The notes beneath the pieces were generated by a model. The model ran no database searches, was not told the origin of the DNA, and saw only the letters and a program-made list of their open reading frames with translations. A stretch of DNA of 22,705 nt, taken from positions 1,310,673 to 1,333,377 of the forward strand of contig BFEA01000029.1 in the NCBI GenBank assembly GCA_003427395.1. The letters are read 5' to 3'. A program made the translations under genes and the position numbers. Of this stretch, positions 9,054-15,857 are shown one piece after another; position 1 is the stretch's first letter; every line of letters starts with the position of its first letter. Source of the stretch: Chara braunii. Its lineage: Eukaryota; Streptophyta; Charophyceae; Charales; Characeae.

Positions 9054-10454
9054 TTACCCTGCAGTTAATGGCCTAGCCAATAGAGGAATGGGGCGGATTG
9101 GCCTGGTGTGTACGAGAGATTCTATGCGGGGGGGGGGTGGTGGTGGTGGTGGATCCTGCCCTACCGTGGTCGCTGATCTCATCCAATAGGTCGTGCTTGG
9201 TCCTGGGATGTGCATCGGTGGGATGGATTCGCCTGTCATTCGAGGCTGCATGTCCATTCTCATTCCCCCGTACGGGTCAGCCTCGTGTCTAGAGTTTGGG
9301 GAAAATACGGGATTGATTCGTCCTAATTGTGCGTTGTTGTCTCTCGATAGGATGCCAGGGGGTCGTACGTCCTGGGGAGGGGGCCAGACTGGTGAGAGGC
9401 TTCTGGATCGAAGGTTCGATCTCTGGGAATTCTGGTGAGATAGCGGGCCCTTGTACTTCGAGCTTCCCCGCCTATTGGCTGAGCGAGAAACGGGTTCAGA
9501 CTGCGCACTAGAACTGGATGCCAGCGATGATCTATCGTCCTCGTCCTTTTCCATATGTGATGCTCTCTCTCCTCTGAACTTGCTACGCCTTCTGTTCTGG
9601 TTACTCGTTGATCGGGTGCATTCCTCGTCCGAGTGGAAATACCATTTGCATCGTGTGCAAAACGGTGTGGATGCGGATGCAAGCTTTACTTCTACCATAT
9701 CTTCCTGTTTGGTTCGCACCCAAACCCGATCCATGAACCTTTCCCGACACGAAGGATCCAGTTCACAACGGATATTAAACAGTCGAGGATTAGAATTGAA
9801 TCTGTCCGGTTCATCCATCTTCCGTACTGGTCCAATGACACGAGCTAAGGATGAACGAAGGTAGAAGTAGGCATCTAACGACACTTGTACCGCTAAGACC
9901 CAGAACGTGTTTTCAAGCTCTATTCTTCTGAATTCTTTCCATTCTGCTCTGGGCATCCATGCTTTCGTTTCAAATACATACCTCATCCCTTTTAGCTTCA
10001 TCTCTCCCGCACCTTCATTTATCATCCATTCAGCAACCACCCTGTCTCTTGCCACATAGGATAGAACGTTTGGTCCCTCAGATCTAATTCTACCCCTCCC
10101 TACCGGCGGATCGAAGATTCCCTCCTTTCTCCAGCCATTCTCATATGAGCGGACGATATCCTCCTTCACTTTTCTCGGAAGATTCCTGGCTTCATCTCGG
10201 AATATGACAACCACTGTCCGTTTTTTCAACCACTGAATTTTGATTTCAACGAAACGGTGATCAACGGTTACCACCGCCTCGTTCCCTTCTATAGTGACAT
10301 CCTCAAATGGAATATCCTCGGGGCAGTGACCATCATCATAGCACATTGAGCATAAAATTCGAACCCTTTCTTCGAACAGTCTGTCCTGCTCGCTCTGGGG
10401 AGAGCCTGTCTCCCCATCGGTCATCACAAGCTCCGCCCCATTTGGGGCTGCCAT
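9054..10454 (-). CDS. LINE ORF1 protein, RNA-binding, CCHC zinc knuckle (466 codons, intact frame)
   Basis: This is the nucleic-acid-binding protein of the L1-type element, expected to coat the element RNA. The N-terminal ~220 residues have the look of the plant DUF4283 ORF1 domain (alternating strands such as VVVIFRDEARN at 81-91, and FETKAWMPRAEW at 161-172). A CCHC knuckle follows at residues 266-279: Cys266-x2-Cys269-x4-His274-x4-Cys279, inside FCTRCKWYFHSDEECTR. After it comes a low-complexity Ser/Arg/Pro tail with an eight-proline run (plus-strand G-run near 9129). The start is MAAPNGAEL, with ATG at 10452-10454 on the minus strand. The frame is uninterrupted, unlike ORF2, but the C terminus is probably cut short by a frameshift near 9054. 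Confidence 0.82.
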   Translation of the reverse strand: MAAPNGAELVMTDGETGSPQSEQDRLFEERVRILCSMCYDDGHCPEDIPFEDVTIEGNEAVVTVDHRFVEIKIQWLKKRTVVVIFRDEARNLPRKVKEDIVRSYENGWRKEGIFDPPVGRGRIRSEGPNVLSYVARDRVVAEWMINEGAGEMKLKGMRYVFETKAWMPRAEWKEFRRIELENTFWVLAVQVSLDAYFYLRSSLARVIGPVRKMDEPDRFNSNPRLFNIRCELDPSCRERFMDRVWVRTKQEDMVEVKLASASTPFCTRCKWYFHSDEECTRSTSNQNRRRSKFRGERASHMEKDEDDRSSLASSSSAQSEPVSRSANRRGSSKYKGPLSHQNSQRSNLRSRSLSPVWPPPQDVRPPGILSRDNNAQLGRINPVFSPNSRHEADPYGGMRMDMQPRMTGESIPPMHIPGPSTTYWMRSATTVGQDPPPPPPPPRIESLVHTRPIRPIPLLARPLTAG

Positions 10455-11460
10455 CTGAGACCCTAGTCCTTGCGAGGTGAAATCTGCAAGAGCGGGGGAA
10501 GGGGGGCCGGGGGGGGGGGGAGGATTTGAAACCTAATAGTTGTCCCTATAACGACTTCCTCCTCGCTAACCAGTTTGCGGGCGGAAGGCTGAGATTCGCG
10601 GGTTTGGAGCCGAAGGGATGAGGGGCGGCGACGACTGCCAAGTTCGAAAGATAAGTATCTGTAGAACCGTATGCCTCTGGGTAACAGCCAGCGGCACTGG
10701 AAACTACGTTCGGTGATTCCTACTTACCTGTGGTACGAGTAACGGCATACGCGCCGCGTGGTAGACTGTGCTCAACAATTACCTCTAGTATCTCTAGTAG
10801 AAGCCTGTCATTCTGAGGAGGCTATCGGTGCGAAACAAAACCCTCCGATCTACAAGAGGCTAAGCATCCCATCTATTCTATTGAACCAGGTAACGATCGT
10901 GCAGCGGCGAAAGCTTGCAGCTATCAAGCAGGGTTCTCAGTTGTTTCCCTAGTGGAAGAGCTGTCGGAAAAAAAGAGAACAGCACTCCGACCAGCAATCA
11001 CCGAGACAGACCAATGGTACATTCGGCAAGATCGAGTTGAGTTACCCTCTTGTCTTGAACTAGCCTTCTGATGCTTGGATCTTGGGACGGCTTGTACTGC
11101 TCCGCTGTGCCATTCACTGCCCCTGTCCCGAACCTCGGGTGCAGGGGGAGGAGTCCTTGCTGTGGTGGCCCAGTGACCGGCTATGTTGTCCCTTGAGATT
11201 AGTCGTGGCGGCGGAGTACCTACGTCATGGTGAAACGGGGCGGGCTTGAAGCGATCATGCTGCCATAGCCAAGGCCATGGTTGCCGCTTTTACCGTGGTA
11301 ACTTGCGTCATGGCGGCGTGAGAACCACTTGACGGCCGGCAGGTTCACTGTGGTGGACCTCTGCCGGCAGCGCTGCCGTGGGCAGCGCTGAACTCCGCGA
11401 TTCGATACCGACCAATGACATATCTCTAGGTGGTTTAAGCCCAACCAATTCAATTACCTG
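10455..11460 (-). other. LINE 5' untranslated region
   Basis: About 1 kb upstream of the ORF1 start with no convincing coding frame. It holds a G/C homopolymer patch near 10500-10520, a strong hairpin at 11368-11390 and one copy of a 24-base block (11409-11432) that recurs in the tRNA-headed part further upstream. Internal promoter function is expected for this part of a LINE but is not shown by the sequence. Confidence 0.6.
11368..11390. other. Perfect 10-bp hairpin in the LINE 5' region
   Basis: CAGCGCTGCC, three bases GTG, then GGCAGCGCTG. The arms pair perfectly and are GC-rich, so the transcript would form a very stable stem. Another complementary CTGCCGGC/GCCGGCAG pair sits just beside it (11333-11368). 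Confidence 0.85.
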
Positions 11461-11762
11461 TCAAATCTGGACAGGACAGCCTTTCAGGCCTTTTTTATTT
11501 TCATTATAGTATTACGGGGAACCCCGTAGCAGCCACATCCGTGCTCAAGCCTCCAACGAGGGAACATGCGGGAGCTGCACCCACCAGCAGGTGCGATACC
11601 TGCTACAGCAGATGATACCGGCCAGGGGTCAGCCGGTAGCATCAGGACCGAGCTTCTTCGATGGGCCAGTCACTGTGCCTCCCCTCCGGTCCCCTCCCCT
11701 ATGAACATCAGCAGTCTCTGCTCAATGCCACTCGTGGGGACCAACGGCATATCTCTAGGTGG
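11409..11762. repeat. 24-25 base block repeated 330 bp apart in the LINE 5' region
   Basis: GACCAAYGRCATATCTCTAGGTGG occurs at 11409-11432 and again at 11739-11762 (plus-strand reading). The flanks are partly related, with GCC-CAAGCTTG and TTTAAGCCCAA on the right. This looks like a worn duplication inside the 5' region, reminiscent of tandem 5' monomers in some L1 families. Confidence 0.7.
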
Positions 11763-11799
11763 CGGGCGCCAAGCTTGCCCAGGAAGGTACATGAGGCCA

Positions 11800-11874
11800 A
11801 TGGGGATTGAACCCAAGACCTCCTGAATGCCGCTTGCGTGCCTTACCAACTGAGCTGGGCCGCTGGATGGCCGG
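11800..11874 (-). promoter_or_regulatory. tRNA-like 5' end of the LINE with A-box and B-box (putative Pol III promoter)
   Basis: On the minus strand the element begins CCGGCCATCCAGCGGCC. It then has an A-box match (CAGCTCAGTTGGTAAGG) and about 45 bases later a B-box match (GGGTTCAATCCCC). Spacing and sequence are those of a tRNA or tRNA-derived SINE head. The acceptor and D stems do not pair well enough for a functional tRNA. The head directly touches the right target-site duplication, so it entered the genome as the 5' end of this insertion. Confidence 0.7.
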
Positions 11875-11886
11875 CCTGTTTTGTGT
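11875..11886. repeat. Right target-site duplication of the LINE
   Basis: CCTGTTTTGTGT, identical to 3535-3546. It marks the 5' boundary of the minus-strand insertion. Confidence 0.85.
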
Positions 11887-12054
11887 AATAGATCGAGCTC
11901 AAAAGGAAAAAGAATTGTGAGAGGCAGCTGGTAGGCTTAGGAGTAGAGGTAGCGACGTAGTAAAGGTGAATTCGCGCGAAAACAAGAAAAAGAACGAAAA
12001 GAAAAAAAAGACAAAACCGACAAGTCGGAGCTGCGTGAATTCAACACATTCTCG

Positions 12055-12237
12055 ATGGCGAGCGTCGAGATGGGTGTTGACATGTCTGACATGGTGTCAT
12101 CTAACCTACGGCGTGTTTGCGCTGTGCGACCGGTCGCACAGCAGGACAGGCAGGAGGAGAGAGAACAAGTGAGAGGAGGAAGAGAAGGCAAGAGAAAACG
12201 GGGAGGAAAGGCAGCCGCCGAGAGTTGGACAGGCGAC
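12055..12237 (+). CDS. Possible small first exon, basic protein N terminus (uncertain)
   Basis: An ATG in a plant-like context (ATGGCG) opens MASVEMGVDMSDMVSSNLRR, followed by a Gln/Glu/Arg/Gly-rich basic stretch (REGKRKRGGK). Possible donors follow at 12238 (GACG|GTAATC) and 12247 (AAG|GTATTC). The open frame continues to 12429, but from 12350 it runs through a 19-bp repeat that cannot keep frame, so only the first part could be coding. A perfect 22-bp palindrome lies inside it. I do not recognise a family and no downstream exon is obvious. It may be part of the same transcription unit as the exons at 17-20 kb, or chance. Confidence 0.22.
12121..12142. promoter_or_regulatory. Perfect 22-bp palindrome
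   Basis: GCTGTGCGACC followed directly by its exact complement GGTCGCACAGC, with no spacer. Such a site could bind a dimeric protein or form a small cruciform. No known operator is recognised. Confidence 0.6.
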
Positions 12238-12292
12238 GGTAATCAAGGTATTCCACCTTCTTTCTCTCTTCCTTCTCTTCCTGCTGCTCATC

Positions 12293-12466
12293 CACGTGTC
12301 CCCAGGCCTTCTCCACCTTGCTCACCAGCATCCCTCGACAGGTATCCCTCTGGTCCACGTGGCCCCCGCTCATTCCCTGGCCCTCGGTCGTCCACGTGGG
12401 CCGCGATCGTCCACGTGGGCCGCGATTGATCACTTGGCCTCCGATCTTCCACGTGTCCGCCAATCG
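12293..12466. promoter_or_regulatory. Cluster of five CACGTG (G-box/E-box) sites, four in a 19-bp minisatellite
   Basis: CACGTG occurs at 12293-12298, 12356-12361, 12393-12398, 12412-12417 and 12450-12455. From 12391 to 12466 the DNA is four exact-length 19-base units (starts 12391, 12410, 12429, 12448) of the form TCCACGTGGGCCGCGATCG. The third has CACTTG in place of CACGTG. Two more worn units lie upstream (12354, 12372). 19 bases cannot preserve a reading frame, so the conserved part is more likely a binding site than protein. CACGTG is the core bound by plant bHLH and bZIP factors in light, hormone and stress responses. Confidence 0.65.
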
Positions 12467-12576
12467 AGGTATCACTGTTGTTCCTCTTCGATGTAGTGGT
12501 CAAGAACCATTTCCTATCTGTTTCTTTATCCTTCTGTACGCTGTCATTTTTCTTATTTACCTCTGTGGGCATTGAA

Positions 12577-12711
12577 CTTTTACGTTCCTGGGCGCAATTT
12601 CGGCGTTTTTCTTGAATCGAAATCGTCAGGGCTTACCGGGTTCCTGCCAATAGGACCTGACGACGATTTCGGTTCGAGAAACGCCGAAATTGCGGCCAGG
12701 AACGTGAAAGG
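12577..12711. repeat. Long foldback (stem about 50 bp, loop about 25)
   Basis: Left arm 12577-12630 and right arm 12656-12711 are inverted copies. The central 27 bases (12582-12608 against 12679-12705) differ at one position and the inner part at a few more. Weaker pairing extends to about 12566 and 12720. Size and shape fit a plant MIRNA-type precursor or a small MITE. No flanking target-site duplication was recognised. An open frame across it (12572-12799) is likely incidental, since the arms encode unrelated peptides. Confidence 0.8.
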
Positions 12712-12840
12712 TAAATGTCCAAAGGAGTATTATGTTTTCGTAGCTGACCGTAAGCTTACGGATATCTACGACTACCGCTCAACCGCAATAAAGGAATAGC
12801 AAGGTGCCTCCTTGCCTTGCCTTCTTCCTCCCTCACACTC

Positions 12841-12897
12841 CCCCCTCCTCGTCCTCCTCGTCCTCCTCGTCCTCCTCCTCCTCCTCTTCCTCCAAAT
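12841..12897. repeat. TCC/TCG trinucleotide microsatellite
   Basis: Runs of TCCTCG turning into TCCTCC. A frame through it reads as poly-serine, but this is a by-product of the repeat. Confidence 0.9.
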
Positions 12898-12946
12898 CTT
12901 CCCCTCCTATTTGTCCTTGCTTAGCTCCTCGTGATCTGCGAACCTT

Positions 12947-13066
12947 GGCCTCGCTCCACTACTCACGACATGTGCAAAACGAGAGTGAATCTTCCGATAG
13001 AACATGGAAAGATACACCGCCATGGTTTTTGTCTTCTGTGCACGTCGAGAGTAGTGGAGCGAGGCC
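12947..13066. repeat. Second foldback with perfect 18-bp outer stem
   Basis: GGCCTCGCTCCACTACTC at 12947-12964 is exactly complementary to 13049-13066. Pairing continues inward less perfectly (ACGACATGTGCA against the complement of TGTGCACGTCGA). The total hairpin is about 120 bases. Confidence 0.75.
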
Positions 13067-13117
13067 CCTTCAGTCATCCTGCACCACCTCGATCCATACG
13101 TTCTGCATCTGGTCGAG

Positions 13118-13325
13118 TTTTTTTTTTTTTTTTTTTTGTTTTTTTTTTTTTGAAGGGGGACGGCCTTGAGATATCGTCATTAAGCTGACCGGCCCCAGGT
13201 AATTCAGAAATAGTTGGTTTCACAACTTTTACTCGTCAGCTTCCATCATCTGGATTCGAACACGGGACTGTATTTTCAACAGTTCATGGGTGTACCCACT
13301 GAGCTAGGCTCTTGGGTAGTCGGGG
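13118..13325 (-). mobile_element. tRNA-derived SINE, copy A
   Basis: On the minus strand it has an A-box (TAGCTCAGTGGGTACA), a B-box (GTTCGAATCC), a body with AATTACCTGGGGCCGG and CTCAAGGCCGTC, and a long A-tail (T-run 13118-13151 on the plus strand). The body is shared with copies at 14.4 and 14.8 kb. SINEs are transcribed by Pol III from such boxes and moved by LINE proteins. The 5' end is set by comparison with copy C; no clean target-site duplication was found. Confidence 0.8.
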
Positions 13326-13371
13326 TCTTTTTTTTCCCTCTTCTTTTTTCGTTTTCTGTGCGGAACCGAAT

Positions 13372-13415
13372 CGGTCGACAGAGAGCGGAACCGAATCAGC
13401 CCACTCTGTCGACCG
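13372..13415. repeat. Short perfect 12-bp inverted repeat
   Basis: CGGTCGACAGAG (13372-13383) and CTCTGTCGACCG (13404-13415) pair perfectly around a 20-base loop. The loop contains the second copy of GCGGAACCGAATC; the first copy lies just upstream at 13360. Confidence 0.7.
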
Positions 13416-13477
13416 AAAAAGGTGAAGTGGTCAACACACAACCCCTCGCCCATGTGGTGGAGGTCTTCACTCCCCCC

Positions 13478-13620
13478 GACGGACCCCATTACTAATAAGC
13501 AGGGAAATCGACGATGGTCGGAACTGAGTACAGAAACATAAAATGATCATCCATCAAACTGAGTTACCGGTGCGACCATCGTCGATTTCCCTGCTTATTA
13601 CTGTAGTAATTCGGTCCGTC
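13478..13620. repeat. Third foldback with perfect 28-bp stem
   Basis: 13493-13520 and 13573-13600 are exact inverted copies over 28 bases (left arm starts TAATAAGCAGGG). After a 5-base bulge the pairing resumes for 15 bases with two mismatches (13478-13492 against 13606-13620). The loop is 52 bases. The arms end in GACGGACC/GGTCCGTC. Confidence 0.85.
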
Positions 13621-13684
13621 GAATTACCATCGTTGAAGTCTTCTTGCTCATTTGGGTCCAGCGAATTACCATCGTTGATGTCTT
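13620..13684. repeat. Short direct repeat GAATTACCATCGTTGA
   Basis: CGAATTACCATCGTTGAxGTCTT appears twice about 42 bases apart, beside the right arm of the foldback. GGAATTACCATCGTGAT recurs near 14013 beyond the CA microsatellite, suggesting a dispersed module. Confidence 0.7.
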
Positions 13685-13898
13685 TACGCGCACACATAAA
13701 ATCGAGCACTTTTGTCAGGGCTCCAGCGAATTGTTAACCCTGGGCGACGTGGTGAGTCCTTATCCATCAGTCAAATGCGTCCTGGGCAGACTGTCTGGGT
13801 TCAACCTCCTCGGCGATAGTCGGCGGAAGTCGGACGAAACAGTCTGTTCGACACAGTCGCGCTCTTTCTTTTGTGGAGGCTGTGCATAGCGACCATGA

Positions 13899-13899
13899 C

Positions 13900-13946
<47 letters not shown>

Positions 13947-13970
13947 CACACACACACACGCACGCACAGT

Positions 13971-14008
<38 letters not shown>
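13899..14008. repeat. CA dinucleotide microsatellite
   Basis: About 110 bases of (CA)n with a few G interruptions. Open frames through it (Cys/Val or Thr/His strings) are artefacts. Confidence 0.97.
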
Positions 14009-14010
<2 letters not shown>

Positions 14011-14399
14011 TAGGAATTACCATCGTGATTGTCGGTCGTAGAGTCGTTGATTTTTTTTTTCTTTTTTCTTTTTCCTTTCGCCTCATCCAGTTGGATGCCT
14101 GTTCCTGCATTTGTCAGGAGACATGAAAAATTGTGAATATGCCCCTTGTGTGATCCTCCCGTTGTGTAGGGAGGCGTTTCGAGTGTGTGGATAGAGTCAT
14201 TACATTTATTGATGCGCATATCTACATGTGGATAATGCCGATTTTCGTTTTCTTTTTCTTATTCCTTCCCCCCTCCCCCCCCCCCTTTCTTTTTCTTTTC
14301 AAAAATGCCGATTTTAGATGTGTAGATACCTCCTACAATCTTCACGTCGATGATTGGCGATGATCGATCCCACGGTGTACATTTCATCCCGTCACAGTC

Positions 14400-14580
14400 C
14401 TTTTCTTTCTTTTTTCTTTTCGAAGCGCGACGGCCTTGAGATATTGTCATTGATCTGATCGGTCCTGAGTAACTCAGCTATATTTGATTTCATTCATCTG
14501 GTTCCTTCATCTGGATTCGAACATAGTTCCCTATTTTTTTTAACAGTTCATCTGTGTACACAATAAATTACAGTAAAAAA
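14400..14580 (-). mobile_element. tRNA-derived SINE, copy B (worn)
   Basis: Shares with copy A the GACGGCCTTGAGATAT block, the TCATCTGGATTCGAACA B-box region and AACAGTTCATSTGTGTAC (all as read on the plus strand). The A-box end is eroded. The left boundary is a T/C-rich stretch matching a decayed tail. Confidence 0.65.
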
Positions 14581-14727
14581 TCGTTGGTATCGCAGTCCTT
14601 TTGGTTCGGGATGGGATTTTAGCTTTTCTGAAATAGAATCGTGGGGGTTTTCATTTCATGTGTGAAATAAGTAAATAGAAATATCTGAATGGCTTTGGAT
14701 GTTAGAGACGGACTGGTGCATGATCTG

Positions 14728-14954
14728 CATCCGGGTGCCCTTTTTTCAAAAGGGGCGATGGCCTTGAGGTATATGATCATCATCAAACTGACCGCCCCTA
14801 GGTAATTCAAGATTGTAGTATTTTTTTTTAGTCCTTTGACTTGAGTGGAGTTCGAACTCACTCAGGTCTGTATTTCAACAGTTCAGTTCAGGGGTGTTTT
14901 ACTGTATTACCAGCTGAGCTACTACCGTAGGCCAGTTGGTGGTACATCCGGGTG
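14728..14954 (-). mobile_element. tRNA-derived SINE, copy C, with 10-bp target-site duplication
   Basis: CATCCGGGTG at 14728-14737 and again at 14945-14954 flanks a 207-bp insertion. On the minus strand the insertion starts near CTGGCCTACGG, with A-box TAGCTCAGCTGGTAATA and B-box GAGTTCGAACTCC, then the shared body and an A-rich end (CCCCTTTTGAAAAAAGGG). Length and promoter boxes are typical of plant tRNA-SINEs. The duplication fixes the exact ends of the family. Confidence 0.88.
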
Positions 14955-14956
14955 TT

Positions 14957-14992
14957 TTATTATTATTATTATTAGTAGTAGTAGTAGTAGTT
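14957..14992. repeat. ATT/AGT trinucleotide microsatellite
   Basis: (TTA)n turns into (GTA)n directly beside the right target-site duplication of SINE copy C. Confidence 0.9.
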
Positions 14993-15071
14993 ACAGGTAC
15001 ATTGGGATAATTTCTATCACGGAAATTCCGAGTAATTCACGAAAACGTTTTTCACGAAAACGTTTTTTTTT

Positions 15072-15450
15072 CCGATTTTGGATTCGTCACGAAAACTCAA
15101 ATCTTGACCCTATTCATCGTTCGTCCCGTAGCTTGCTGTCCCGATCAGACCTTACGAGTAAGCGCGCGCGCGCGCGCACGTGTGACAGACCATTGCAGCG
15201 ACTTACTGTAAGTCCGATTTTGGATTCGTCAGGGAAAAAAAAAAGGAAAAAAAAAAGATCTATTCATCGTTTCTCCCGTAGCTTGCTGTCCAGATCAGAC
15301 CTTACGAGTAAGCGCGCGCACGTGTGACAAACCATTTTTGCAGCGACTCAAGTCCGATTTTGGATTCTTCAGGAAAAAAAAAAGAAAAAAAAAAGAAAAA
15401 AAAAAGGGTCTATTCATCGTTTCTCCCGTAGCTTGCTGTCCCGATCAGAC
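15072..15450. repeat. Tandem repeat of about 141 bp, 2.7 copies
   Basis: Units start with CCGATTTTGGATTCGTCA at 15072, 15214 and 15354. Each contains TATTCATCGTT, CCCGTAGCTTGCTGTCC, GATCAGACCTTACGAGTAAG, a CG/CA run and TTTGCAGCGACT. The second and third units gained A-rich insertions after GGATTCxTCAGG. A related fragment (CG run, GTGTGAAAGACGACTTTGCAG) lies at about 16826-16865. Confidence 0.9.
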
Positions 15451-15841
15451 CTTCTAAAGTCTCTGGAGACTAACGCTGTCCCCGGAGATGGCTGACTTAT
15501 AGTAGTAAGTACGGTCCTGCGCCGAACAAAATGAACCCTGATCATGAACGTATCAAGCCACCTTTTTGGGTCCGGTACATCCATGATGAGGGTGCCCTTT
15601 GCTCGGGCCCTTCTAAACTCCCTGGAGACTAACGCCGTCCCCGGCGATGCCTGACTTATAGTAAGTACGGTCCTGCCCCGAACAAAATGCACCCTGATCA
15701 TGAACGTATCAAGCCACCTTTTTCGGTTCGGTACAGTCCTGATGAGGGTGCGTTGTGCTCGGGGGAAGATTTTATGCACCCTGATATCAAGCCACCTTTT
15801 CCGGTCCGATACGGTCCTGTTGAGGGTGCGTTGTGCTCGGG
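15451..15841. repeat. Tandem repeat of about 159 bp, 2.4 copies
   Basis: Units start with CTTCTAAA at 15451 and 15610; a partial third starts near 15775 with TGCACCCTGATATCAAGCC. Shared blocks include CTGGAGACTAACGC, AAGTACGGTCCTGC, GATCATGAACGTATCAAGCC and GATGAGGGTGC. The array starts exactly where the 141-bp family stops. Because the period is a multiple of three, a minus-strand frame (15414-16049) stays open across it. Confidence 0.88.
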
Positions 15842-15857
15842 GGGGGGGGGGGGGGGG
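15839..15857. repeat. G homopolymer, 19 bases
   Basis: Uninterrupted G-run at the end of the 159-bp array; assembly length here may be unreliable. Confidence 0.9.

Larger units (their letters stand above)
3547..11874 (-). mobile_element. L1-type LINE (non-LTR retrotransposon), full-length-looking but inactive, 8.3 kb
   Basis: The element reads right to left. Order on the minus strand: tRNA-like 5' end, 1.4-kb 5' region, ORF1 with a CCHC knuckle, a short linking coding stretch, ORF2 (endonuclease, reverse transcriptase, Cys/His tail), 3' tail and poly-A (T-run at 3550-3564). Perfect 12-bp duplications abut both ends, so the segment was inserted as one unit. Coding regions carry several in-frame stops and at least three frameshifts, so it cannot move on its own. 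The domain set matches plant L1 elements. It is longer than the usual 6-7 kb, mainly through the long 5' region and the stretch between ORF1 and ORF2. Confidence 0.9.

Noticed and set aside
11800-11874. Functional tRNA gene on the minus strand
   Set aside because: A and B boxes are present but the acceptor and D stems pair poorly, and the segment is the end of an inserted element.
12572-12799. 75-codon plus-strand gene
   Set aside because: It spans the long foldback; the paired arms explain the unusual sequence better than coding, and no family is recognised.
13767-14219. Cys/Val-rich and Thr/His-rich proteins across the CA repeat
   Set aside because: These frames exist only because the dinucleotide repeat has no stops; composition is purely repeat-driven.
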